NCBI GenBank assembly: GCA_016432585.1
Contig: CP066696.1
Location: 452,113 to 516,112 of the forward strand
Length of the DNA: 64,000 nucleotides
DNA from: Candidatus Saccharibacteria bacterium
GTDB lineage: Bacteria; Patescibacteriota; Saccharimonadia; Saccharimonadales; Saccharimonadaceae
Direction: 5' to 3'
A program made the position numbers and the translations under genes. Shown piece by piece: positions 8,782-16,723 of the stretch (position 1 is the stretch's first letter; each line of letters opens with the position of its first letter). The notes under the pieces were generated by a model, which did not search any database, was not told where the DNA came from, and saw only the letters and a program-made list of their open reading frames with translations.

Positions 8782-9113
8782 TACACTTCTTTCAGCCAGA
8801 TATCACCCGTGGCCATATTAACAGGCTGAACGGTTCCACCAATCCACAAAGCACGCTGGGCGCCAGCCGGGCGCGCGGTGTTTTGATCAACGACATCTAT
8901 CCAAACTAAACGCGCATCGAGTGCAGTTTGTTGTGCGGTCGAGACCGGCTTGGCGACGTCGCTCGTGTTATCGACATCGCCCAGGCCAATACTCGTGGGT
9001 GTGACTGCGCCAGGTTTGACAGTACCGTCGGTGGCAAGGGACACCTGAAGAAAGTCGTTTAAAACCGACCCCCATGTTCCTTCGTCTGCTCCTGGCTCTG
9101 GTAACCGTGCCAC
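8781..9113 (-). CDS. Phage tail-fibre-like protein (short)
   Basis: A 110-aa product with SIGLGDVDNTSDVAKPVSTA, a motif common in phage tail fibres (the LGNVDNTSD..KPVS type), after an N-terminal PEPGADEGTWGSVLNDFLQ segment also seen in tail proteins. It starts at GTG with GGAG 6 bases upstream, and a TATACA box lies on the minus strand near 9135-9130. It is far shorter than a full tail fibre. No other phage genes are visible nearby, so it is a relic or a minimal host-encoded cassette. Confidence 0.6.
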   Translation of the reverse strand: MARLPEPGADEGTWGSVLNDFLQVSLATDGTVKPGAVTPTSIGLGDVDNTSDVAKPVSTAQQTALDARLVWIDVVDQNTARPAGAQRALWIGGTVQPVNMATGDIWLKEV

Positions 9114-9179
9114 CTAGCTCTCCTACCTATGTATACTAGCGTAGCAAAGTGGTTATGATGAGTAAATAGATAGAGGTCT

Positions 9180-9225
9180 ACCATATAGAAAAGACAGACC
9201 AGCCGATCTGTCTTTTCTATATGGT
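9180..9225. terminator. Bidirectional terminator, 19-bp perfect hairpin
   Basis: Perfect 19-bp inverted repeat (arms 9180-9198 and 9207-9225, 8-base loop). AAAAGACAGA/TCTGTCTTTT in the arms supplies a U-tract in both directions. One arm overlaps the encoded CCA of tRNA-Leu. Confidence 0.8.
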
Positions 9226-9306
9226 ACGCGAGAGAGGACTTGAACCTCCACGCCCGAAGGCACTAGCTCCTAAGGCTAGCGTGTCTACCAATTCCACCAC
9301 TCGCGC
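9222..9306 (-). tRNA. tRNA-Leu (anticodon UAG)
   Basis: Class II tRNA with long variable arm. Anticodon stem CTAGC/GCTAG encloses loop CTTAGGA (anticodon TAG). The T-arm contains GGTTCAAGT, and CCA is encoded. The acceptor stem GCGCGAG/CTCGCGT has a G1-U72 wobble pair. Confidence 0.95.
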
Positions 9307-9432
9307 GAAATATTGGTGCCTACCCACTATACCAAATAAATGTCATAAGATAAAGCCGTAAAATCATGTAAAATTATACCGCTTGTGGTATCATAAAGGA
9401 AAATGAGTTTCGAGGGGTGAGAGGGAAAAAAT

Positions 9433-11061
9433 ATGAGTAAGGTTGCATCGTATTTGCAAGAGCATATCCTGGGTGAGGTAACAACAAATCCTGCGATATT
9501 AAAAGCCATGAGCCGCGACGGTAGCGTTCTTCAGGTTATGCCTGAAATGGTAATTTACCCACGCACGACAAATGATATTCGTAAAGTCGCTCGTTTTGCG
9601 TGGCAGTTGGCCGAAAAAGGGCACACACTTCCGCTTACCGCTCGTGGTAATGGCGCCGATGAAACCGGTGGTGCTATTGGTAAAGGCATCATTATCTCTC
9701 TTCCTGCTCACATGAACCGTATCTTTGAACTCGATCCAAAACAAAAACTTGTTCGTGTTCAGCCGGGTGTCAATGCAAGTGCGCTTCACGAAGCTCTTAT
9801 GCTTCAAGGTATCGGAATCCCCGCTCTTCCAAGTTCGGCGCTCTATAGCACTATCGGTGGCGCTGTCGCTAACAATGCTAGTGGACCTTTGTCGGGCAAG
9901 TACGGTTCGGTTGGCGATTGGACACATCAGCTAGAAGTAGTGCTTGCGACAGGTGATGTTCTTCAAACTGGTCGTATTAGTAAAAAAGAACTAAACAAGC
10001 GCAAAGGCATGGGGACATTCGAGGGCGAAATCTACCGTAATCTCGACAATCTTATAGAGGACAATAAACAGCTCATAGACGAGCATCTAGGCTCTGAAAT
10101 TCGTGACAATGTTGGATATGCGGCTGTTGCTCGGGTAAAGCAAAAGGATGGTTCGTTTGATCTTACACCTCTTTTTGCAGGCAGTCAGGGGACGCTCGGT
10201 ATTATATCCGAGATGATCATGAAGGGTGAATTCATGAGTATTCACACGGGTATTGCGGTTGCGGCGTTTAATGACGACCACGCGGCCCGCGATGCGCTTG
10301 ATCAGCTGCGACGTCTTGAGCCGGCTTTCCTCGAATATTACGAAGGCGACCTGTTTAAAATGGCTGCTGCCGAGGGGCGTACGTATAGCTTTAATAAAGA
10401 CCTAGAAGCCGAGCCTAGCGCGGTGGTTGTTGTAGGGTTCGACGATTTCAACGAACGTGCGCGCCACAAAAAGCTTAAAAAGATCGAGAAAGTTTTAAAT
10501 GCCTACGCAACGGTAGCGGTTGCCGATGGCGAGGATGTAAGCGAGCTTATGGCGGTTCGCGGCGTTACGGCGTTCTCGCATGTGCCAGCCGCCAAAGATG
10601 CCTCGGCGCCAGCTATTGTTGATGGTGCGTTTGTTCCGAACGAACGATTCGAAGATTTTAGCGCTGCTGTTCATGCGCTTGCTGAAAAAATGGATGTCGC
10701 GTTGCCGTTGCAGTACCGCGCCCTCGATGGTATTGTGTGTGCTCGCCCGGTACTTCATTTGAACAAGGTGGGCGATAAGCAAAAGATATTTAAGCTTCTC
10801 GACGAATACGGCTCGCTCGTTGATCACCATGGTGGTCATATGATTGGCGAAGATGGCGAGGGGCGTCTTAAAGCGAAGTTTGCTTACAAAGCACTCGATC
10901 CGAAGATCATTGAGTTGTTTGAATCTATCAAGGGTATTTTCGACCCATACGGCATTTTAAACCCTGGCGTCAAGCAAGAAGCCGAAGTGCGCCAGCTTGT
11001 TCCACAGCTTCGATCAGACTTCGACATTGCGTCGATCGCCGACTACGTTCCACATAGTTAA
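9433..11061 (+). CDS. FAD-linked oxidase (GlcD/DLD-type dehydrogenase)
   Basis: Probable flavin-dependent 2-hydroxyacid dehydrogenase; substrate unknown. The 542-aa protein has a PCMH-type FAD-binding domain (PRTTNDIRKVARFAWQL; LTARGNGADETGGAIGKGII; PSSALYSTIGGAVANNASG) and the C-terminal FAD-oxidase domain ending in IFDPYGILNPGVK. It lacks the iron-sulfur domain of longer homologues. A TGG-TATCAT extended -10 at 9386-9394 and an AGAGGG ribosome site precede it. It stands alone, flanked by two tRNA-Leu genes. Confidence 0.88.
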   Translation: MSKVASYLQEHILGEVTTNPAILKAMSRDGSVLQVMPEMVIYPRTTNDIRKVARFAWQLAEKGHTLPLTARGNGADETGGAIGKGIIISLPAHMNRIFELDPKQKLVRVQPGVNASALHEALMLQGIGIPALPSSALYSTIGGAVANNASGPLSGKYGSVGDWTHQLEVVLATGDVLQTGRISKKELNKRKGMGTFEGEIYRNLDNLIEDNKQLIDEHLGSEIRDNVGYAAVARVKQKDGSFDLTPLFAGSQGTLGIISEMIMKGEFMSIHTGIAVAAFNDDHAARDALDQLRRLEPAFLEYYEGDLFKMAAAEGRTYSFNKDLEAEPSAVVVVGFDDFNERARHKKLKKIEKVLNAYATVAVADGEDVSELMAVRGVTAFSHVPAAKDASAPAIVDGAFVPNERFEDFSAAVHALAEKMDVALPLQYRALDGIVCARPVLHLNKVGDKQKIFKLLDEYGSLVDHHGGHMIGEDGEGRLKAKFAYKALDPKIIELFESIKGIFDPYGILNPGVKQEAEVRQLVPQLRSDFDIASIADYVPHS

Positions 11062-11103
11062 CCTTGAAAAACAGCCTAGGCGCGGGTATTATAACAAAAG
11101 CAC

Positions 11104-11189
11104 GCGCGAGTGGCGGAATGGTAGACGCGCTAGCTTCAGGTGCTAGTGTCCTTCGGGACGTGGAGGTTCAAGTCCTCTCTCGCGTACCA
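11104..11189 (+). tRNA. tRNA-Leu (anticodon CAG)
   Basis: Class II tRNA. The CTAGC/GCTAG anticodon stem encloses TTCAGGT (anticodon CAG). It has the same acceptor stem as the tRNA-Leu(UAG), including the G1-U72 wobble. CCA is encoded. Confidence 0.95.
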
Positions 11190-11191
11190 AA

Positions 11192-11222
11192 ACAAAGTCC
11201 GGCCTTTTGGCCGGTTTTTGTT
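11192..11222 (+). terminator. Intrinsic terminator after tRNA-Leu(CAG)
   Basis: CCGGCC-TTTT-GGCCGG stem followed by TTTTTGTTT. Confidence 0.85.
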
Positions 11223-11310
11223 TGGCTTATGAAAATTGATTTAAACCGAAGGCTGAAAACCTCCCACGCGACATTGGCAACATCAGGCCGACTTCAGGTA
11301 AGATGTATAT

Positions 11311-11913
11311 ATGAATGAACCTCAGGTAGGCGTTGGGCCCCACGAACAGCCATGGCCAAGCGATCCGCGATACGACAAAGAGCTTCTTGCAAGTGGCGAT
11401 CGGCGTAATGTCGAAGATAAATACCGCTACTGGACAGTAGAGGCGATTAAAGCTGATTTGGCCGCTCATCGTTCAGATCTTCATATTGCTATTGAAAACT
11501 GGCAACACGACATGAATATTGGCACGATCGTGCGCAATGCCAATGCGTTTAATGTGGCGGCCGTTCATATTATTGGGCGACGTCACTGGAACAGGCGCGG
11601 CGCAATGGTCACCGATCGCTACCTCGATATTGTCCACCACCCAACGGTTGATGATTTCATGCAGGCTATGGGCGACCGTCATATTATTGCAGTCGATAAT
11701 CTTTCGGGTGCGACTCCGCTTGCACAAGCAGTACTGCCAAAACATTCTGTATTAGTCTTTGGTGGGGAAGGGCCTGGCCTCAGCAAGGAAATGCAAAACG
11801 CAGCCGAGCAAATGGTAATGATTGAGCAATTTGGTAGCACTCGCTCGGTAAATGTCGGTGTTGCATCGGGAATTGTGCTGTATGCCTGGATGCAGCAACA
11901 CGTGCTTGCTTAG
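11311..11913 (+). CDS. SPOUT (TrmH/SpoU) family RNA methyltransferase
   Basis: 2'-O-ribose methyltransferase of tRNA or rRNA; target unknown. The 200-aa product shows the three SPOUT motifs: NIGTIVRNANAF (motif 1), LVFGGEGPGLS (motif 2) and the knot segment SVNVGVASGIVLYAW (motif 3). It has no long N-terminal substrate-binding domain, so it resembles the compact TrmH forms. A TAAGAT -10 box ends 6 bases before the ATG, which suggests a leaderless mRNA. Confidence 0.87.
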   Translation: MNEPQVGVGPHEQPWPSDPRYDKELLASGDRRNVEDKYRYWTVEAIKADLAAHRSDLHIAIENWQHDMNIGTIVRNANAFNVAAVHIIGRRHWNRRGAMVTDRYLDIVHHPTVDDFMQAMGDRHIIAVDNLSGATPLAQAVLPKHSVLVFGGEGPGLSKEMQNAAEQMVMIEQFGSTRSVNVGVASGIVLYAWMQQHVLA

Positions 11914-11940
11914 AATACTAAACATAGGCATAATGAGGGC

Positions 11941-12507
11941 ATGAAAGAGCGAGTAAATATCCAGCCAGTTACCCGTATCAGAGAAAAGCTTACGCCGTCA
12001 CCTCGGGCGAAGGAGCTATTAGATGAACTTGTGGAAGAGCCGGGCGATCCGGCTCTTTACGTAACTGCTCATCGGATTGTTGACATGGGGGAGTTTCATA
12101 GGCATCAGCACGACATCGCTATGCGGCGCACCGAGGCGAAGCTGCGGCCACTGGCCAATAGGGCGCTGTATCTTGCCGGGCCCTTAAGTTATCAGCGCGG
12201 CAAAGATGGATCGGGGCGACTGTACGTGCCGACGCACGACCGGCCACTTTTAAATCAGATGGCCAACGCGCTTCATGAAATTCCATCGCTCGAACCGTCG
12301 GTCGGACCATACCAGCTTTACCTCGAGGTTGCACGGTCGGGGCTTTCGCGTAGCGCCCAAAGGGTTCGCGAAGTTAGCCAGGAGTTCGCGCGGCTTGCAG
12401 CAGATCCGAACGAAAGGATTCATCTTCAGGCGTCGAAACCCAGTGTTGTCACCAAGGACATTCATAGGTATCCCTTGCGCGTGCCGGATTTGCCAGAGGC
12501 CAGCTAG
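11941..12507 (+). CDS. Hypothetical protein, 188 aa
   Basis: Not recognised. It is a soluble, Arg-rich protein with no membrane segment or obvious motif. The segment LYLAGPLSYQRGKDGSGRLY and a helical, Arg/Glu-rich C-terminal half (SGLSRSAQRVREVSQEFARL) stand out. A CATAAT box ends 6 bases before the ATG, again suggesting leaderless transcription. It lies between a methyltransferase gene and the hisS leader, and the hisS promoter lies inside its 3' end. Confidence 0.65.
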   Translation: MKERVNIQPVTRIREKLTPSPRAKELLDELVEEPGDPALYVTAHRIVDMGEFHRHQHDIAMRRTEAKLRPLANRALYLAGPLSYQRGKDGSGRLYVPTHDRPLLNQMANALHEIPSLEPSVGPYQLYLEVARSGLSRSAQRVREVSQEFARLAADPNERIHLQASKPSVVTKDIHRYPLRVPDLPEAS

Positions 12508-12518
12508 GCTGATATACT
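12490..12518 (+). promoter_or_regulatory. Sigma-70-type promoter of the hisS leader
   Basis: TTGCCA, 17 bases, TATACT. The predicted transcription start is at about 12525, which coincides with the leader ATG. Confidence 0.65.
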
Positions 12519-12524
12519 ACACGT

Positions 12525-12578
12525 ATGATTCTTCAATCTATCCATCTACCTCATTTGTTGCCGAAACGAGCCGGATAG
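12525..12578 (+). CDS. Putative 17-aa leader peptide upstream of hisS
   Basis: Short ORF starting at or within a few bases of the predicted transcription start. It encodes MILQSIHLPHLLPKRAG with His codons at positions 7 and 10 and ends shortly before a terminator. Two His in 17 codons is suggestive but less than in classical his leaders. It might report His-tRNA charging to hisS. Confidence 0.35.
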   Translation: MILQSIHLPHLLPKRAG

Positions 12579-12629
12579 ATTTCTTATTGCAAAAAGAGTA
12601 CGACGCCGAACCTCGTTTCGGCGCTTTTT
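12560..12629 (+). promoter_or_regulatory. Candidate hisS attenuator with terminator hairpin
   Basis: CGCCGAA/TTCGGCG (12604-12623) followed by CTTTTT forms an intrinsic terminator before hisS. An 11-base segment inside the leader ORF, GCCGAAACGAG (12560-12570), is perfectly complementary to the terminator 3' arm CTCGTTTCGGC (12612-12622), so two structures compete. Which one favours readthrough is unclear. Confidence 0.45.
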
Positions 12630-12661
12630 ATGCCCCTAAAATAACCTAACGAGGAAAACCC

Positions 12662-14053
12662 ATGAAAAAGAGCATAAGCTTGCAATCTGAAGATAAAAAT
12701 GCAACAATAACCCCTATGAGTACGTTATCATCCCAACCCTACAAAGGCACTCGAGATTACTACCCGAGCGATAAGCGCGTCCAGAATTATATTTTCTCAA
12801 ACTGGAAACGCACAGCCCGAAGTTTTGGGTACGAGGAATACGGCGCACCACTCCTTGAGCCGCTAGAGGTTTATGCGGCGAAGTCTGGCCAGGAATTAGC
12901 CGGTGAACAAACCTATACGTTTATGGATCGCGGCAACCGTCAGGTGGCGATTCGCCCCGAAATGACCCCTAGTATTAGCCGTATGGTGGCTGCGCGTCGC
13001 CAAGAAATGGCGTACCCCGCCAGGTTGTTCTCGATCGCAAACTTTATGCGCTACGAACGCCCGCAGCGTGGCCGCGAGCGAGAGTTTTGGCAGCTGAACG
13101 TTGATATTTTTGGTGTCGATACGGTTCTTGCCGAGGCCGAAATTATTGCTATGGGTTCACAGTTCCTAAAGTCATTTGGCGCAACCGACGACATGTTTAA
13201 AATCAAGGTGAATAACCGCAAGGTTATCGACTACATGATGGCGCAGTACCTAGGGCTCGATGCCGTTCAGGCGCAGCTGATGATCAAGCTGTTCGATCGA
13301 AAGAGCAAAATTGCACACGGTGATTTTCGTGATCAGGCAGTTGAAATCTTTGGCGATGCAATGGCGCCGGAAGGCCTTAAAAAGATTTCGGCACTGTTAG
13401 CGGCTAAAAATATGGCGGAACTGCCCGAATCTATTCGCGAAAGTAGCGCCGTAAAAGAGGTGCAAGAACTCTTTACGCAGCTAGAGCACGCTGGTGTTAA
13501 GAACGCTATCTTTGACATTACCCTCATGCGCGGCCTCGACTACTATACGGGCACCGTGTTTGAGTTCTTCGACACGCACGAAGATAACAACCGGTCATTA
13601 TTTGGTGGTGGTCGCTACGATGGCCTCGTTGGTTTATTCGGTGCCGAGCCTATCTCTGCCGTTGGTATGGCTCCAGGTCTTACTATGACCGAACTATTTT
13701 TGCAGGTACACGACCTTGTTCCTAAGATTACCTCTACAACAGAGGTGTATATAGTTGTGTTAGGTGACGCTCTAAAAGGTGCTTCAAAACTTGCTGCCGA
13801 CTTACGTGCAGAAGGTGTTAACGCAGAGCTCGATATTACTGGTCGCAAGCTCGACAAGCAGCTAAAAACGGCAGTTAAAAAAGATATTCCATTTATTATT
13901 TTCGTTGGCGACGACGAACTTCAGAGTGAAATCTATCCATTCAAGGATACTGCATCTAGCGATGAGCAAAAACTTAGTTTCGAGCGAATCGTAAGTAGTG
14001 TAAAAGATCGCCGTCGTGCACACCTCGACGACCTCGATGAATTTTTTGATTAA
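12662..14053 (+). CDS. hisS: Histidyl-tRNA synthetase
   Basis: Charges tRNA-His; class II synthetase of 463 aa. It has KGTRDYYP near the N-terminus, motif 2 MRYERPQRGREREFWQLN, the histidine motifs RGLDYYTGTVFEFF and GGGRYDGLVGLFG, and a C-terminal anticodon-binding domain (VYIVVLGDALKGASKLA onward). It starts at an ATG preceded by GAGGA. About 18 residues precede the usual start region, and an in-frame ATG at 12716 is an alternative. Confidence 0.95.
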   Translation: MKKSISLQSEDKNATITPMSTLSSQPYKGTRDYYPSDKRVQNYIFSNWKRTARSFGYEEYGAPLLEPLEVYAAKSGQELAGEQTYTFMDRGNRQVAIRPEMTPSISRMVAARRQEMAYPARLFSIANFMRYERPQRGREREFWQLNVDIFGVDTVLAEAEIIAMGSQFLKSFGATDDMFKIKVNNRKVIDYMMAQYLGLDAVQAQLMIKLFDRKSKIAHGDFRDQAVEIFGDAMAPEGLKKISALLAAKNMAELPESIRESSAVKEVQELFTQLEHAGVKNAIFDITLMRGLDYYTGTVFEFFDTHEDNNRSLFGGGRYDGLVGLFGAEPISAVGMAPGLTMTELFLQVHDLVPKITSTTEVYIVVLGDALKGASKLAADLRAEGVNAELDITGRKLDKQLKTAVKKDIPFIIFVGDDELQSEIYPFKDTASSDEQKLSFERIVSSVKDRRRAHLDDLDEFFD

Positions 14054-14056
14054 CTA

Positions 14057-14084
14057 TTGAAAAAAGTCAATAGGATGATATAGT
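14057..14084 (+). promoter_or_regulatory. Promoter of GC-rich orphan gene
   Basis: TTGAAA, 16 bases, TATAGT, lying directly after the hisS stop. A small GTGGC/GCCAC hairpin follows in the 5' leader. Confidence 0.6.
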
Positions 14085-14133
14085 ATTTCTTAAGTGGCAA
14101 CTGCCACACTCGACTCACGGACGGAGTAAGCGC

Positions 14134-14553
14134 ATGGGCCATGGCATCGTATCAGGTGTCAACTGGTCGGTGGAGGGTGAAACCTTCACGATCTTCGGCG
14201 CATCGGGCTGGGTCAACGGTTCTCGATGGATGGTTCCGCTGGGCCCCAGCGGTCCGGGCATCGCGCCTGTGAAGCCTGCCCCGATCAAGGGCGACATCGA
14301 CAAGGTCATCGCTGCCGACATCGCCGACGGCAACGGGAGCAAGATCGACTACGTCGGCGTCGGCGGGTTCCAGGCGCTGTTGCTGGCGCTCGAAGGTGTG
14401 ATCACGGTGGACATGCTGCGCACTGCGCAGGAGACGCCTGACCGCATCATCATCGAGAACGTGGCGTTCGCACGCGGCCGGCGCAAGCTGGTCATCATCA
14501 AGAACGCCAAGTACACGATGGCCACCTTCGACCGCAACGACGAGGTCGTCTGA
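14134..14553 (+). CDS. GC-rich orphan protein, 139 aa
   Basis: Not recognised. Codon choice is strongly NNC/NNG (CTG Leu, ATC Ile, GGC Gly), unlike the neighbouring hisS and tig. The product has a beta-like N-terminus (NWSVEGETFTIFGASGW), a Gly/Pro stretch (PLGPSGPGIAPVKPAP) and a C-terminal basic segment ARGRRKLVIIKN. No signal peptide is seen. It has its own promoter, GGAG 7 bases before the ATG and its own 3' hairpins, so it is a single-gene unit. It may be transferred DNA. Confidence 0.6.
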   Translation: MGHGIVSGVNWSVEGETFTIFGASGWVNGSRWMVPLGPSGPGIAPVKPAPIKGDIDKVIAADIADGNGSKIDYVGVGGFQALLLALEGVITVDMLRTAQETPDRIIIENVAFARGRRKLVIIKNAKYTMATFDRNDEVV

Positions 14554-14580
14554 CGGCTCGCAATCACCTGAAAGTCGGGT

Positions 14581-14602
14581 CCCCCGCTGGCAGCAGCGGG
14601 GG
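14581..14602 (+). terminator. GC-rich hairpin after the orphan gene
   Basis: CCCCCGCTG pairs with CAGCGGGGG across a 4-base loop. There is no U-tract, so it may be an RNA 3' stabiliser rather than a terminator. Confidence 0.5.
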
Positions 14603-14623
14603 TAACCCCAAGTATTATATATC

Positions 14624-14649
14624 TCCGCATCTCTTGGTGCGGACTTTTT
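14624..14649 (+). terminator. Intrinsic terminator before tig
   Basis: TCCGCA/TGCGGA stem followed by CTTTTT. Confidence 0.65.
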
Positions 14650-14664
14650 AGTTCCATTCACATC

Positions 14665-14673
14665 TGTTATAAT
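14665..14673 (+). promoter_or_regulatory. Extended -10 promoter of tig
   Basis: TGT-TATAAT ends 10 bases before the tig ATG. No Shine-Dalgarno fits between, so the mRNA is probably nearly leaderless. Confidence 0.6.
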
Positions 14674-14683
14674 CTGACAGAGT

Positions 14684-15970
14684 ATGAAGACCACTGTAAA
14701 AAACCTATCAGAGACAAAGGTCGAGCTGACTATCAGTCTCGACAAAGACGACCTAAAGGCAGCGGAACAAGTTGCTATTACTAAACTTGCTAAAACAGTA
14801 AAAGCGCCCGGCTTCCGCAAGGGCAAAGTGCCTGCGAGCGTCGCCGTAAAGCATATCGACCCTGAAATGCTTGGCCAGCAAACACTCGAAGACGCGCTAT
14901 CAAAAGCCGTTGCCGAAAGCTACATGAACGAAAACATTCAGGCGCTTGATCGCCCGGCTGTTGAAATTAAAAAATATGTTCCAGGAAGCGAACTAGAGTT
15001 TACTGCCGAAGCAGAGATTCTACCAAAAGTGACCCTTGGTGACTACAAAAAACTAAAGGCTACTACTAAAAAAGCGACCGTTACTGCAAAAGAAGTCGAC
15101 GAAGTGATCGAGCGTATGCGCGCTGGCTTTGCCGAAAAAGTCGAAGTAGAACGCCCAGCCCGCGACGGTGACGAAGTTGTTATTGATTTTGTTGGCAAGA
15201 AAGACGACATTGCTTTTGATGGTGGCACTGGCACTGATTACAGCCTTACGCTAGGAAGCAAATCATTTATTCCTGGCTTCGAAGAGGGGATTGTCGGCAA
15301 AAAGATTGGCGAGACCTTCGACCTTCCGTTGGAGTTTCCTAAAGACTACCACGTTGCGGATCTTAAGGGCGCTAAAGTGGTCTTTACGACTACCCTAAAG
15401 GGCATCAAAGAAGTTGTTATGCCAGAGGTGAACGATGAGTTTGCTGCCAAGGCTGGCCCATTTAAGACTGTGGCAGAGCTAACTGCCGATATCAAGCGCG
15501 AGCTTGCTGCGCAAAAAGAGCGTGAAGCTGGCGAAAAGCTAAAAGATGATCTTGTAAAGCAGCTTGTTGAAGTAAGTAAGGTGCCTGTGCCAGAGGTTCT
15601 TGCTAAAGATCAGGCCGAATCTATCGAGCGTGATATGACCCAAAACCTTATGTACCAAGGTTTGACGCTCGATCAGTACCTCGATAACAAAGGCTTCGAA
15701 AGCAAAGAAAAGTGGCTTGAAACCGAAGTGAAAGAAGCAGCTGAAAAGCGCGTCCAAGCTGGCCTAGTTCTTGCAGAGCTAAGTAAGGTTGAAAAGATTC
15801 AGGCTACCGAGAAAGAGCTCGATGAGCATGTTGAACTGTACAAAAAGCAATACGCAAACAACCCTCGTATGGTAGAGCAGTTCTCTACGCCAGAGGCGCG
15901 TCGCGATATCGCGAATCGCCTTCTTACCGAGAAGACGGTTGATCGCCTTGTAGAGCTCAACACCAAGTAG
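14684..15970 (+). CDS. tig: Trigger factor (ribosome-associated chaperone)
   Basis: Binds the ribosome exit tunnel and folds nascent chains. The 428-aa protein has the N-terminal ribosome-binding domain including GFRKGKVP (the L23-docking loop; usually GFRxGKxP), a central FKBP-type PPIase domain (about residues 155-245; VVIDFVGKKD, FIPGFEEGIVG) and a helical C-terminal chaperone domain. No cysteine is present. clpP follows, separated by a terminator; a tig-clpP neighbourhood is common in bacteria. Confidence 0.95.
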   Translation: MKTTVKNLSETKVELTISLDKDDLKAAEQVAITKLAKTVKAPGFRKGKVPASVAVKHIDPEMLGQQTLEDALSKAVAESYMNENIQALDRPAVEIKKYVPGSELEFTAEAEILPKVTLGDYKKLKATTKKATVTAKEVDEVIERMRAGFAEKVEVERPARDGDEVVIDFVGKKDDIAFDGGTGTDYSLTLGSKSFIPGFEEGIVGKKIGETFDLPLEFPKDYHVADLKGAKVVFTTTLKGIKEVVMPEVNDEFAAKAGPFKTVAELTADIKRELAAQKEREAGEKLKDDLVKQLVEVSKVPVPEVLAKDQAESIERDMTQNLMYQGLTLDQYLDNKGFESKEKWLETEVKEAAEKRVQAGLVLAELSKVEKIQATEKELDEHVELYKKQYANNPRMVEQFSTPEARRDIANRLLTEKTVDRLVELNTK

Positions 15971-15984
15971 GTTTAATCGGCAAT

Positions 15985-16020
15985 AAAAATAACAGCCTCG
16001 TAAAGGGGCTGTTATTTTTT
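15985..16020 (+). terminator. Intrinsic terminator after tig
   Basis: AAAAATAACAGCC pairs with GGCTGTTATTTTT and ends in a U-tract. Confidence 0.85.
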
Positions 16021-16068
16021 GTAATAATATCGAGAGTGATTTAAGTCAACACTATTGTTTATTAATTT

Positions 16069-16095
16069 CTAGCACTCTATTGTATTGAGTGCTAG
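16069..16095. promoter_or_regulatory. CIRCE operator (HrcA-binding site) before clpP
   Basis: Perfect inverted repeat CTAGCACTC - 9 bases - GAGTGCTAG, matching the CIRCE consensus TTAGCACTC-N9-GAGTGCTAA at all positions except the outermost base of each arm. It lies immediately upstream of a TATACT -10 box (16104-16109), in the expected -35 region, so a bound HrcA repressor would block clpP transcription and release it on heat shock. Confidence 0.85.
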
Positions 16096-16115
16096 TTTTT
16101 GTGTATACTAAAAAT

Positions 16116-16718
16116 ATGAACAAGCCAAGCAATTATCTTGTACCAACGGTTATCGAAAAAACACACGATGGAGAGCGTGCGTTCGACATCTACAGCCGCC
16201 TTCTCAACGAACGTATTATTTTTCTCGGTGAGGATGTCAACGAGCAGACGGCAAATATTGTTGTTGCGCAGCTGCTTCATCTTGCCTACGATGATCCTAA
16301 AAAGGATATCAAGCTATATATAAACAGCCCTGGCGGCAGCGTATACGACGGCATGGCGATTTACGACACTATTCAATTTATTAGCCCCGATGTCCAGACG
16401 ATTGGCATTGGATTGCAGGCGAGCATGGGTGCGTTCCTCCTTAGTAGTGGCACGAAGGGTAAGCGCTTTGCACTACCAAACAGCCGTATCATGATTCACC
16501 AGCCTTCTAGCGGTACGCAGGGTAAGGTAACTGATCAAGAGATTACACTGCGCGAGAGTATTTTTATAAAGAAGCACCTCAACGAGATAATGGCCAAAAA
16601 CACTGGCCAGAAGCTCTCCAAGATCGAAAAAGACGCTGACCGCGACTTTTGGATGAGCGCCAAAGAGGCTGTCGAGTATGGTCTGATCGACGAAGTTATC
16701 GAAAAAGTACAGAAATAA
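16116..16718 (+). CDS. clpP: ATP-dependent Clp protease proteolytic subunit
   Basis: Serine peptidase that degrades unfolded proteins with a Clp ATPase partner. The 200-aa protein has the handle/active-site signatures [18 protein letters not shown], catalytic Ser in [10 protein letters not shown], catalytic His in [11 protein letters not shown] and [10 protein letters not shown] near the catalytic Asp. The ATG was chosen over an upstream in-frame GTG at 16089 because that GTG lies inside the CIRCE element. The -10 box ends 6 bases before the ATG, indicating a leaderless transcript. Confidence 0.95.
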   Translation: MNKPSNYLVPTVIEKTHDGERAFDIYSRLLNERIIFLGEDVNEQTANIVVAQLLHLAYDDPKKDIKLYINSPGGSVYDGMAIYDTIQFISPDVQTIGIGLQASMGAFLLSSGTKGKRFALPNSRIMIHQPSSGTQGKVTDQEITLRESIFIKKHLNEIMAKNTGQKLSKIEKDADRDFWMSAKEAVEYGLIDEVIEKVQK

Positions 16719-16723
16719 AAAGA

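Noticed and set aside
12275-12649. Plus-strand ORF of 124 aa overlapping the 188-aa hypothetical gene and the hisS leader
   Set aside because: It is in another frame of the upstream gene and runs through the hisS promoter, leader ORF and terminator.
12525-12661. T-box leader upstream of hisS
   Set aside because: No AGGGTGGNACCGCG antiterminator motif and no specifier-loop hairpin; a leader ORF plus terminator is the simpler reading.
14152-14826. Long minus-strand ORF (224 aa) opposite the GC-rich orphan and tig
   Set aside because: It runs through the terminators and the tig promoter and start. The plus strand has promoter, ribosome site and hairpins that fit the 139-aa gene.
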